Source of the DNA: Flavobacterium psychrophilum
GTDB lineage: Bacteria > Bacteroidota > Bacteroidia > Flavobacteriales > Flavobacteriaceae
Assembly: GCA_945897545.1 (NCBI GenBank)
Contig: CAMDGJ010000039.1
Span: forward strand, 1-15,656
Length of the DNA: 15,656 bases
Reading direction: 5' to 3'
Numbering within the stretch: the stretch's first letter is position 1; every line of letters starts with the position of its first letter. Below are positions 1-8,152 of the stretch, in pieces. A program made the translations under genes and the position numbers. The notes under the pieces are model-generated. The model did no database searches and had not been told where the DNA came from. It saw nothing but the letters and a program-made list of their open reading frames with translations.

Positions 1-1
1 T

Positions 2-1156
2 TTTGCAAAACCGTATCGTGATGCTGGGCATTCTAAGGCATTAGCAGATTTTTATGGTTGCGTAACTCAAATGGACGATGCTGTTGGTCGATTGTTAAAA
101 GGTTTAGATGATCTAGGACAATTAGACAATACTATTGTTTTGTTTTTAAGTGATAATGGTCCTACTTATAAAGATATGACTGATATTGATATAAAAAGCA
201 GAAATGTTTTAGACTTAAAAGGGCAGAAATCTACCGTATGGGAAAATGGTATCGTAGTTCCATTTATGGTTCGATGGCCTGAAAAAATAGTACCTGGGGT
301 TAGAAAACAATTTGCAACTGTAGAGGATATACTCCCTACCTTGATAGATATAGTAGCGCTAAAACAAACAGTACCAAATCAGTTACCGTTTGATGGAATT
401 AGTTTAAAACCTGCTTTGATGGATGAAAACGCAGCGGCTATAGATCGTCAGGTATTACGTGTGGCTATTTCCTTTGCAGGAGCTGCTGGCGGGGCCAAGG
501 ATGGCATTAGAGGTATCGTTAACAACCCGAAAGATGTAACTATAGAAGAGCAGCATTTAGTTTTGCGTGGAGAGCGCTACAAATATCATAGTTTCGCTGG
601 CGGTAGTACCGCACTTTTTGATATTATTAAAGATCCAACCGAAAGCATTGATATTAGCACTCAATATTTAAAAATTAAAGAGCAATTTAAAAAGGAATTG
701 GAAAAGCAATATGCTAAAATCTTAAATTCCGGGAGAGTCTTTCAAATGCCAATAGTTAAAATTAGAGCTGTTAAAGGACAGGGCTATAATAAAGTATATG
801 GAGCTGAGGCAGAAAAGGCTTTTGGCGTTAATGAAATTTTAAGTGAGTACAACCTAAAAGGTTTTTCTAAAAAAGGGGATCATGCATCTTATACAATTTC
901 TGTAGAAAAAGCCGGCCTATACAACATACAAGTTTTAGGAGAAAACTTTTCCGAAGAATCTGAGTGGGAAATAGCATACAATGACAAAAAATACCCAGTC
1001 ACTATTTTAAATCCCAATGAAATCAATTTTAATACAGTTCAATTTGATAAGCCTGGTTTTCAGACTTTTATTCTAAAAGTAAATAACAATAATAAATCAG
1101 GTCTTCAAATGCCGATTGTGAACGAACTATATTTTATATACACAAAATTCAATTAA
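2..1156 (+). CDS. Sulfatase (arylsulfatase-type), 5' end cut by the window edge
   Basis: This is the C-terminal 384 residues of a sulfatase, which hydrolyses sulfate esters, most likely on a sulfated polysaccharide. The frame is open from base 2, so the Met codon at 71 is internal. Visible family landmarks are KPYRDAGHSKALADFYG followed by a helix with MDDAVG, the metal-binding SDNGP block (bases 146-163), and LKGQKST..ENGIVVPFMVRWP, which corresponds to the usual GGK-T-EGG-R-P block. LVLRGERYKY and ALFDIIKDPTE are typical of the C-terminal subdomain. The formylglycine Cys motif (C-x-P-x-R) lies upstream of the window, so activity cannot be judged. After about window residue 250 there is an extra stretch of roughly 110 residues that looks like a beta-sandwich, possibly glycan-binding; that is inferred. 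The next gene starts 21 bases downstream, suggesting one operon. Confidence 0.93.
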   Translation, partial: FAKPYRDAGHSKALADFYGCVTQMDDAVGRLLKGLDDLGQLDNTIVLFLSDNGPTYKDMTDIDIKSRNVLDLKGQKSTVWENGIVVPFMVRWPEKIVPGVRKQFATVEDILPTLIDIVALKQTVPNQLPFDGISLKPALMDENAAAIDRQVLRVAISFAGAAGGAKDGIRGIVNNPKDVTIEEQHLVLRGERYKYHSFAGGSTALFDIIKDPTESIDISTQYLKIKEQFKKELEKQYAKILNSGRVFQMPIVKIRAVKGQGYNKVYGAEAEKAFGVNEILSEYNLKGFSKKGDHASYTISVEKAGLYNIQVLGENFSEESEWEIAYNDKKYPVTILNPNEINFNTVQFDKPGFQTFILKVNNNNKSGLQMPIVNELYFIYTKFN

Positions 1157-1177
1157 CCTCAATCTTATAAATACCTA

Positions 1178-2929
1178 ATGAAAAAAATAATAGCATGCCT
1201 AACATTAATTACAAGTCTAACCTGTGTTTCTCAAGAACAAATAAAGCATTTGGGAGAGTTGAAGCCTTTTTGGAGAAACCACCCCGTACTAGGGCCCTAT
1301 CTTCAAACGGGGATCTGGATTGACAAGGTGCCTGATTATATGTTAAATACAGATTTTCCATATAAAAAACGACCCTTTGACAAGGAAGTTCTTTTTGCAG
1401 ACCATCTTTCAGTAGTGAGGTTATTGGGAGGCACATTTTCTTACCCAGGTTTTAAAATAGCTGATAAAACTGGGGTAAATGCAGATGGTACGATGAAGGT
1501 TTCAAAGTTTGACGCCAATGATACGGAATCTATTAAAATTTTATCCCAATACGATTTTGTATATAGAAAAGAAGATGGATCCCTTGGCTTTAGACCAGAA
1601 TTGATAGCGCAACGCTTATCTCCGTATACCAATATTGGCTATACGAGTTTTACCATTGTACTGGACTGTACTCCATGGGCATTGAGAAAAAATCCAGTGA
1701 TTGGTTCTTTTGGTCAGGTTGGGCCTGCAGATAATCCTGAAGAATGGTACACAACAGTCCGTGAATTATGTAAAACTTTGAAAAATATTTTAGGTCAGGA
1801 TACTGCCAACAAACTTCGTTTTAGAATTGGTACAGAAATGAATGGTAAAGAACGGTTTGGCGGTACTGAAAAAGAATTTATTACCTATTTTGATTACGCT
1901 GCAAGTGCAATTGCGGATGTTTTACCTAATGCAAATTTAGGGCTTTATAACATATCCGCGGCTTCAATTGGTAATATTAAATCCAATCATAATGTGAATT
2001 CGTTTCATGTATTGGAGCATGCCGCAACCGGTAGAAACAGCAAAACAGGGAAATACAATAAGGCCTCTCCTTTTGTTGCAGCCTCTAGATATTATTCGGA
2101 GAAAACGAATTTAAACGATATTGTAAGTGGTATCGATAAAGTATGGGATTTTGTAAGAGACAGCGTTCCTGGCAATGCAAAATTCTCTCGAGAGATACAT
2201 GAATTTGGCGCTATAGGAGATTGGAGTGCAAAACTAAAGACTCAAAACCCGGGTGCTTTTGGAAATGCCATGAATCTTACAGTTGTGATGAATTTGCATG
2301 CAAATGGCCTAGATCGCTTATTTCTTTGGAATATGCTAGACAAAGTCCCCGGCACAAGTGATGCGGATAAATTCAAAGTTGCCAATAGTCAATTATGGGG
2401 TTATAGTGTACTTGATTATATGGCTGGTGGTGAAGCCTATCAATTAATTCCCGAAGTAAAGACGAAAGAAATAAACACTACACATACAAGTCTATTAAGT
2501 GTTTTTAAGAAGAAAGCGTATTTACTTGTAAGTGCATTCAATCCAGATAGAGTATACAATAATAGCAATACAGTGGTGCTTAAAATACCAAAGAAGGAGT
2601 TGTCTTTTAGCATAAAAAGCATAAAAAGAGCAACTATAAATAGGGAAAACAGTATCTATGACAATATTATAGCTGATACGAAGAAAGAAGGGATTCTTAA
2701 TCCGTTACTTGAAAATATGCCTGCATATATTCCCAATATAAAAGACATAGCGAATGATTCTCCAAAGTTTATCAATATGATGAAAACCAATTGGAATACC
2801 TATGAAGCCAATTGGAAAGATGCATTGACATTAAAAGATTTTAAAGGAACTATGGTTGAAGACAAAACACATTATATTATTACCATAGAAATGGGAACTC
2901 CTGAAAGTACCGTATTGGTTTTCGAATAA
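1178..2929 (+). CDS. Secreted glycoside hydrolase, probably (beta/alpha)8 clan A type (GH39-like?)
   Basis: The protein has 583 residues. Residues 1-19 are a signal peptide (MKKIIACLTLITSLTCVSQ), so it acts outside the cytoplasm. The body looks like a TIM-barrel hydrolase. RLLGG (81-85) fits an early strand, FRIGTEMNG (215-223) offers Glu220 as a candidate acid/base, and SREIHEFG (337-344) offers Glu342 as a candidate nucleophile on a later strand, followed by LFLWNML (381-387). A beta-sandwich-like C-terminal part follows from about residue 430. I could not place it in a numbered family. GH39 is the closest by general layout, but the usual WNEP signature is replaced by GTEMNG. It is 21 bases downstream of the sulfatase and 70 bases upstream of a GH2 gene, which supports a role in the same degradation pathway. 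The catalytic residues are inferred by eye. Confidence 0.6.
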   Translation: MKKIIACLTLITSLTCVSQEQIKHLGELKPFWRNHPVLGPYLQTGIWIDKVPDYMLNTDFPYKKRPFDKEVLFADHLSVVRLLGGTFSYPGFKIADKTGVNADGTMKVSKFDANDTESIKILSQYDFVYRKEDGSLGFRPELIAQRLSPYTNIGYTSFTIVLDCTPWALRKNPVIGSFGQVGPADNPEEWYTTVRELCKTLKNILGQDTANKLRFRIGTEMNGKERFGGTEKEFITYFDYAASAIADVLPNANLGLYNISAASIGNIKSNHNVNSFHVLEHAATGRNSKTGKYNKASPFVAASRYYSEKTNLNDIVSGIDKVWDFVRDSVPGNAKFSREIHEFGAIGDWSAKLKTQNPGAFGNAMNLTVVMNLHANGLDRLFLWNMLDKVPGTSDADKFKVANSQLWGYSVLDYMAGGEAYQLIPEVKTKEINTTHTSLLSVFKKKAYLLVSAFNPDRVYNNSNTVVLKIPKKELSFSIKSIKRATINRENSIYDNIIADTKKEGILNPLLENMPAYIPNIKDIANDSPKFINMMKTNWNTYEANWKDALTLKDFKGTMVEDKTHYIITIEMGTPESTVLVFE

Positions 2930-2999
2930 CAAACGTATCGTACTGAAGAAGCCAAAATGATTTCAAATTAACTACTTTAATAAAACAATAATAAGACTT

Positions 3000-5726
3000 A
3001 TGAAAGGAATATATATAATACTACTAATGATGATAAGTGCTACAGGGCTTATCAATGCACAAAATAAGGATTCTGTTTTAGAGTTAAATTCTAACTGGGA
3101 ATACACTCATTTTCCCTACTGTCAAACAGATGAAGAGTCTCTTGAAAAAACGAATTTAGCCAAATGGAATACTGCTGTTGTGCCGGGTGACGTTCATTTA
3201 GATTTAGAACGCAATGGCGTATTATCAAATTTGTACTATGGTTTAAATTTTTATTCTAGTGTTTGGGTAGAGCATGAAGATTTTATGTACCGTACCTCAT
3301 TTAAGACACCGGAAAATAGTGAAGGTGGTAAAGTTTATTTAGACTTTAACGGATTAGATTGCTTTGCTACTATTTGGCTTAATGGTCAAAAAGTGGCCAA
3401 AACACATAATATGTTCAAAACCTATTCATTCGAGGTGAGTCAATACCTTTCAAAAGGCGATAATGTTTTGCTCATTCGTTTGGCAGCTCCTATGGATGAG
3501 GTTTATAAAATTCCCAATGCAAAATCAATGATGGATGCTATTCAAGGTTGTGCATTCAATGTAAAAGAAAGAGCAATTACCCGAAAAATGCAGATGTCTT
3601 ATGGTTGGGATAATGTACCCCGTATCATTACAACAGGAATTTATCGTTCCGTTAACTTAAGAGTTTGTAAGGGTGCTAGAATTGATGATGTATGGTTTAG
3701 AACGGTCTTAAAAGATAATTTTTCAGCAGCAACAGCAACGGTACAACTTGAGCTGGTAGGGAGTAACTCAAAAACAGCGAACGTGGAAGTATTGCTGTCT
3801 AATGGAGATCAAACCTATAGAGCCGTTCAAAAAGTAAAACTGAAAGAAGGTGCTATAACGACAACAAAGCTGTCTTTTGATATAACAAATCCAAAATTAT
3901 GGTGGCCTTCAGGATTGGGAGAACAGCCATTATATAAATTAAAGGTCAATCTACTTCAAAAAGGAAAAGTATTAAATAGCCGTTCAGAATTGGTCGCTAT
4001 ACGCGAATTCAAAGTAGTTACAACTCCTGTAGAAAAACGGATGGTGGATTACCGAATTGGAAATCCTAGCAAAACTGAAGAATTGATGGATGGTGGGTTT
4101 ATCGGTGCCTGGAGTAAAGTAAAATTAGAAAAACCACAGGAAGTAGATGTTACGCCATTAAAATTCTATGTAAACGGAAAGTACGTTTTTATAAAAGGAT
4201 ACGCGATGCAGCCGTTAGATGCTATGCCTGCTAGTCTTTCGAGAGAAAGATACTTTCGTTCTGTAGAAGCGGCCAAAGAATCGGGAGCAAATATGCTTCG
4301 TATTTGGGGAGGTGGTAGTGTTGAAAATGACGCCTTTTATGACGCTTGTGATGCTATGGGCATTTTGGTATGGCAAGATTTCTTTTATGCTTCTAGTCTG
4401 TATCCTAATGACGAAGCTTTTTTAGAAGAAGCAGAAAGCGAAACCATAAATATTGTTAAACAATTAAGAAACAGAGCCAGTATTGTAGGATGGTGTGGTG
4501 ATAATGAGTCGGATATGGTTCGGCATGATAAAGGATTGGGACAGTTCTCTAATAAAATCACCCATGAAGTTCAAAAGCGCGTCATGGCAGTTTATGATCC
4601 AGATCGTTATTGGCATCCTTCAAGTCCTTCTGGGGGAGGTTACCCTCGAAGCCCTTGGGGCGGAGACAAACGGAATTGGAGTTCTACATTCCCAGTGAAT
4701 GATTATGTTAACTTACGAATTGATGATGCAAGATTTATCAGCGAGGGTGGAGCTCCAGCAATACCACAATTGTCAAGTTTATTGAAATTTGTACCTAAAG
4801 ATAAGTTATGGCCTGTTTTAGAAAATGATTATTACCACATGCATTGGGGAGATGTTCCTACAATGAGGAGGGGTTTTCCTCAAAGTATTTGGGAGAATGT
4901 AACCGGTTATTTTGGAATCCCTACTTCTATTTCTGAGTACATTTACCTCTCTCAGGTATTTCAAGCAAACGGATATATGCGAATGGCACAATCTTTCAGA
5001 AGGAATATGGAAGAGTGTGGAGGAATGCTCTTTTGGAAATGGGCAGATACATGGCCTTCTGTTGAGATGAGTGTCATAGACTATGAAGAATTTAAGAAAC
5101 CTTCATGGTATACTGTGCGAAGAGCCTTTGCTCCAAGGACTTTAATGGTCAATAATACAGACGATCATTTAACAGTATGGTATATTAATGATCTTGACAA
5201 AATCGAAAATCAAGAAGTCAAATGCCAATTGGTAAAGACAGATGGAACGCTCGTAAAAGAATGGAAGGAAAATGTTAATTTCAAAGAGAATACAGCGGGT
5301 CTTGCCATCGATTTGAAAATAACAAGAAAAGAGATCGGAGATGGAAATTTTTATTTGAAAGTATGGGTAGAAAATAATAGTATAATATATCCTTATTTCT
5401 ATACTGCCGCTGATATGAAGTTGATGAAAACTGTACCTGGAAAATTAGCAGCATCCATTAAAAGGAGTAGTAGTTCAAAAGCAATTCTTACCATTACGGC
5501 AAGTGAGTTCACCCCATTTGTGATTATAACTACAGATAATCCTTATATAAAAATGTCGGACAATACCTTTTTTATAGAAAAGGGAGAAAGCCGACAAATT
5601 GAACTCACATTAAAAGAAGGTGAAGTTTTTGGCGAATTTACTTTTCAAGGATGGAATGGAGAACCACAAAAAATATTGCTGGAATCAGATTTATTGAAAC
5701 CAGTAAATATGGATAGTAGGTGGTAA
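3000..5726 (+). CDS. GH2 family beta-mannosidase-type exoglycosidase
   Basis: This is a 908-residue secreted enzyme with a signal peptide at 1-20 ending in LINAQ. It has the GH2 order: sugar-binding jelly roll (about 25-220, with VPGDVHLDL and GWDNVPR, both typical of beta-mannosidases), immunoglobulin-like domain (about 225-340, ending near NPKLWWPSGLGEQPLY), and TIM barrel (about 385-700). NMLRIWGGGS leads to the acid/base Glu503 in GWCGDNES, and RFISEGGAP supplies the expected nucleophile Glu582. Family knowledge says such enzymes remove terminal beta-mannose, although GH2 also includes galactosidases, glucuronidases and others, so specificity is a prediction. An insert between the Ig-like domain and barrel (about 343-385) is longer than in its neighbour at 8153. 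It lies in series with the sulfatase, the GH and the esterase. The substrate may be a decorated mannose-containing glycan. Confidence 0.88.
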   Translation: MKGIYIILLMMISATGLINAQNKDSVLELNSNWEYTHFPYCQTDEESLEKTNLAKWNTAVVPGDVHLDLERNGVLSNLYYGLNFYSSVWVEHEDFMYRTSFKTPENSEGGKVYLDFNGLDCFATIWLNGQKVAKTHNMFKTYSFEVSQYLSKGDNVLLIRLAAPMDEVYKIPNAKSMMDAIQGCAFNVKERAITRKMQMSYGWDNVPRIITTGIYRSVNLRVCKGARIDDVWFRTVLKDNFSAATATVQLELVGSNSKTANVEVLLSNGDQTYRAVQKVKLKEGAITTTKLSFDITNPKLWWPSGLGEQPLYKLKVNLLQKGKVLNSRSELVAIREFKVVTTPVEKRMVDYRIGNPSKTEELMDGGFIGAWSKVKLEKPQEVDVTPLKFYVNGKYVFIKGYAMQPLDAMPASLSRERYFRSVEAAKESGANMLRIWGGGSVENDAFYDACDAMGILVWQDFFYASSLYPNDEAFLEEAESETINIVKQLRNRASIVGWCGDNESDMVRHDKGLGQFSNKITHEVQKRVMAVYDPDRYWHPSSPSGGGYPRSPWGGDKRNWSSTFPVNDYVNLRIDDARFISEGGAPAIPQLSSLLKFVPKDKLWPVLENDYYHMHWGDVPTMRRGFPQSIWENVTGYFGIPTSISEYIYLSQVFQANGYMRMAQSFRRNMEECGGMLFWKWADTWPSVEMSVIDYEEFKKPSWYTVRRAFAPRTLMVNNTDDHLTVWYINDLDKIENQEVKCQLVKTDGTLVKEWKENVNFKENTAGLAIDLKITRKEIGDGNFYLKVWVENNSIIYPYFYTAADMKLMKTVPGKLAASIKRSSSSKAILTITASEFTPFVIITTDNPYIKMSDNTFFIEKGESRQIELTLKEGEVFGEFTFQGWNGEPQKILLESDLLKPVNMDSRW

Positions 5727-5809
5727 GTCTTTTTTGTAATTTTTTTTAAAATCACAATAACTCTTCAAGCCTTAAAACTCTAAAAATAATAATAAAAACT
5801 AAAAGTAGG

Positions 5810-7216
5810 ATGTTCGATATAAAAAAGAAACTTATTTTAATTATCATGATGCAATTCTTTATTCAAAAGGGATTTGCAGAAATAAAGTTGCCAGCATTTT
5901 TTTCAGACAACATGGTTTTACAACAACAATCTGAAGCCAAAATTTGGGGTTGGGCAACGTCTAATACAAAAGTAAAAATAAGTACGTCTTGGGATCGGAA
6001 AGTTTACAGCTTTCAATCAGACCGTTCTGGCAAATGGGACATTAAGATCAATACTCCGAAAGCTGGAGGTCCTTATACCATTACAATTAGTGACGGTGAT
6101 GAATTACAGCTAAAGAATGTGCTGATAGGAGAAGTTTGGATCTGTTCTGGACAATCGAATATGGATGTTCCACTGCGGGGAGTTCCCAATACTGTTACAA
6201 TAAAAAATTCTATCGAACATATTGTCAATGCAAAAAACACTCAATTTCTTTTGTTTACGGTAGGGAAAAAGCAATCCACTAGTCCTCAAGAAAATTGTTC
6301 AGGCAGCTGGGGAGAAGCTTCAGTAGAGACTGCTTCCGAGTTTAGTGCAGTAGGCTATCTCTATGCAAAATATTTAAATGATGCTTTGGGAATCCCTGTA
6401 GGAATAATAAAATCAGCCTATAGTGGTACTGCAATTCAGGCTTGGATGCCTGAAGAACAAATAAAAAATTATCCTGAATTATTGAAAGCACCTGCAGGTC
6501 CTAAGGAGGTGAAATGTTCGGAACTTTATTATGGTATGATTAGTCCGCTTATGGGATTATCCGTAAAAGGTTTTCTATGGTATCAAGGAGAAGGAAATCA
6601 TCGAGATCCTGAATTATATTCAGCGTTGTTGCCTTTGATGGTCAGTGACTGGAGAAAGAAATGGGAAATAGGAAACTTTCCGTTTTATTTTGTACAAATA
6701 GCTCCCTATACTTATCCTGACAAAGGAAATGCTGCTAAGATGAGACAAGAAATGGTGCATTGCGCAAAAACTATTCCCAATTCGGGAATCGCCATTATGA
6801 CGGATGCTGGCGAAGAATTTAACATCCATCCCGAGGACAAAGAGGTGGTAGCCAAAAGATTGTTGTACTTGGCCTTGTCTAAAACGTATGGTCTAAAAGG
6901 TTTTCCTTCTTGTGGCCCCATATATAAGAGCATGGCTTTAGAAGCGGATAAGATTGTAATAAATTTTGACTATGCCGAAATGGGACTGACCACCTTTGGG
7001 CAACCTTTATTGAATTTCGAAATCGCTGGGGCTGATGGTATTTATAGTCCGGCTAACGCTAAAATAGTTAAAGGTTCCATAGAGGTTTGGAATACTTCAA
7101 TCAGTAGTCCTGTAGGAGTTAGATATGCCTTTAAAGATTGGGTAAAAGGAGAACTTTATAATTCGCAAGGATTGCCTGTTTCTTCTTTTCAAGCATCAAT
7201 CAGCAATCAAAACTAA
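5810..7216 (+). CDS. SGNH-type carbohydrate esterase, sialate O-acetylesterase (SASA) family
   Basis: The protein has 468 residues with a signal peptide at about 1-23 (hydrophobic LILIIMMQFFI). An N-terminal beta-domain begins LPAFFSDNMVLQQQ and contains a WGWA segment, as is usual for this family. The catalytic Ser116 sits in ICSGQSNM. FLWYQGEGN (255-263) is a conserved block, and TDAGEEFNIHPEDK (331-344) carries the expected His340. Family members remove acetyl groups from sialic acids or from plant and algal polysaccharides. Here the neighbours argue for deacylation of a polysaccharide so that the GH2 enzymes can reach the chain. It begins 83 bases after the first GH2 gene and is the last gene before an inverted repeat that could end transcription. 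Confidence 0.88.
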   Translation: MFDIKKKLILIIMMQFFIQKGFAEIKLPAFFSDNMVLQQQSEAKIWGWATSNTKVKISTSWDRKVYSFQSDRSGKWDIKINTPKAGGPYTITISDGDELQLKNVLIGEVWICSGQSNMDVPLRGVPNTVTIKNSIEHIVNAKNTQFLLFTVGKKQSTSPQENCSGSWGEASVETASEFSAVGYLYAKYLNDALGIPVGIIKSAYSGTAIQAWMPEEQIKNYPELLKAPAGPKEVKCSELYYGMISPLMGLSVKGFLWYQGEGNHRDPELYSALLPLMVSDWRKKWEIGNFPFYFVQIAPYTYPDKGNAAKMRQEMVHCAKTIPNSGIAIMTDAGEEFNIHPEDKEVVAKRLLYLALSKTYGLKGFPSCGPIYKSMALEADKIVINFDYAEMGLTTFGQPLLNFEIAGADGIYSPANAKIVKGSIEVWNTSISSPVGVRYAFKDWVKGELYNSQGLPVSSFQASISNQN

Positions 7217-7262
7217 AAACAAATCAAGATTCGTATAAAAATAATTTTATTGTTTTTAGTTT
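7210..7262 (+). terminator. Possible terminator: AT-rich inverted repeat at the end of the esterase gene
   Basis: A perfect 13-base inverted repeat (AAACTAAAAACAA at 7210-7222, and its complement at 7250-7262) flanks a 27-base loop and overlaps the esterase stop codon. The right arm is T-rich. The stem is weak because it is almost all A/T. It may end the 2-7216 transcript or be chance in AT-rich DNA. The rest of the gap up to 7446 has only a 7-base stem (GCTGCTT/AAGCAGC, 7285-7312) and an open frame fragment reported among the findings. Confidence 0.35.
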
Positions 7263-7446
7263 GAGGACATTCTCTTTCATTCAAGCTGCTTAGATATCCA
7301 AATAAAAGCAGCAGTATTAGTTAAGCACCAATTTTAAAACATTTGGATGTTAGAGCAAAGAAAAAACCCATAACAAGAAAAAGTAAGATTATTAACGAGG
7401 TTCTTTTCAATAAATTAAATTTAATAGTTCACGATAAAATAAAAAA

Positions 7447-7962
7447 ATGAATTTCAATCTATCCCATAATTTAGAAAAAAAAGTAGTTTTCGAACAGATA
7501 GCTGCAGCATTAAAAAAAGAAAAATTCACTATCATAAAACAAGATGAAACGCGTCCTTGGGGAGGTTTTTTTGTGATTGAAGAAAGCCAAGCGAATGCTT
7601 TTGCAGCAGAATTTTTTCCTCATCTTGAAATGTCACAAATTCAAATTACTAATAAATTGAGTCCGAAGATTTTAGTGGTGGCGCCAAACAAACGTTTATC
7701 CTGGCAATTTCACCACCGAAGAGCCGAAATTTGGAAAGTGGTTGCAGGAACTGTAGGTGTGAAAACCAGTAATACAGATGAAGAACTGGAAATACAACAA
7801 TTATCTCCTGGAAATTTTATTCAATTGGACAAAGGAGAGCGCCATCGTTTAATTGGCTTAGATTCTTGGGGAATTGTAGCGGAAATTTGGCAGCATACAG
7901 ATCCTGAAAACCCTTCAGATGAAGAAGATATTGTACGCCTTCAAGATGATTTTGGGAGATAA
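7447..7962 (+). CDS. Small cupin, type II mannose-6-phosphate isomerase-like (sugar-phosphate isomerase)
   Basis: This is a 171-residue cytoplasmic protein with no signal peptide. The cupin core is at about 85-150: LSWQFHHRRAEIWKVVAGTVGV matches cupin motif 1 (H-H-x3-E-x6-G), and SPGNFIQLDKGERHRLIG matches motif 2 with a further His. DETRPWGGF near residue 40 resembles the block of the isomerase half of ManC/type II phosphomannose isomerases. In that family the metal-bound cupin interconverts mannose 6-phosphate and fructose 6-phosphate. Bacteroidota homologues are often labelled phosphoheptose isomerase, so the exact sugar is open. Next to two beta-mannosidase-type genes, a step that feeds mannose into glycolysis is the natural reading. 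The start codon forms an ATGA overlap with the stop of an upstream open frame. Confidence 0.75.
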   Translation: MNFNLSHNLEKKVVFEQIAAALKKEKFTIIKQDETRPWGGFFVIEESQANAFAAEFFPHLEMSQIQITNKLSPKILVVAPNKRLSWQFHHRRAEIWKVVAGTVGVKTSNTDEELEIQQLSPGNFIQLDKGERHRLIGLDSWGIVAEIWQHTDPENPSDEEDIVRLQDDFGR

Positions 7963-8152
7963 AATAGTAGCAGACAAACGGGAAGTATTCAAATTTTACA
8001 GAATAACTTACTCCCATTTTACATAAAGAAATACTAAATTATAAATTGTACCATGTTACCAAAGACAAAAAGTACAAATCCAAATTAACGAGAGCCCGAA
8101 AAGCATACGATAAAATAGGGTTCACCGGTTTTTGATAAAAAATAAGAGAAAT

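Noticed and set aside
71..1156. The ATG at 71 as the start of the sulfatase gene
   Set aside because: The frame is open and clearly sulfatase-like back to base 2, and the catalytic Cys region is still missing, so the gene continues upstream of the window.
7285..7312. A 7-base hairpin (GCTGCTT/AAGCAGC) as a terminator or small RNA
   Set aside because: The stem is short with a 14-base loop and no T-run; it is not distinguishable from chance.
8132..8152. A TTG start for the second GH2 gene
   Set aside because: It would put seven charged residues before a clean signal peptide; the ATG at 8153 is better.
7963..8152. A search for a promoter or riboswitch before the second GH2 gene
   Set aside because: No TTTG/TAnnTTTG pair or structured leader could be recognised; only a 6-base inverted repeat with a long loop is present.
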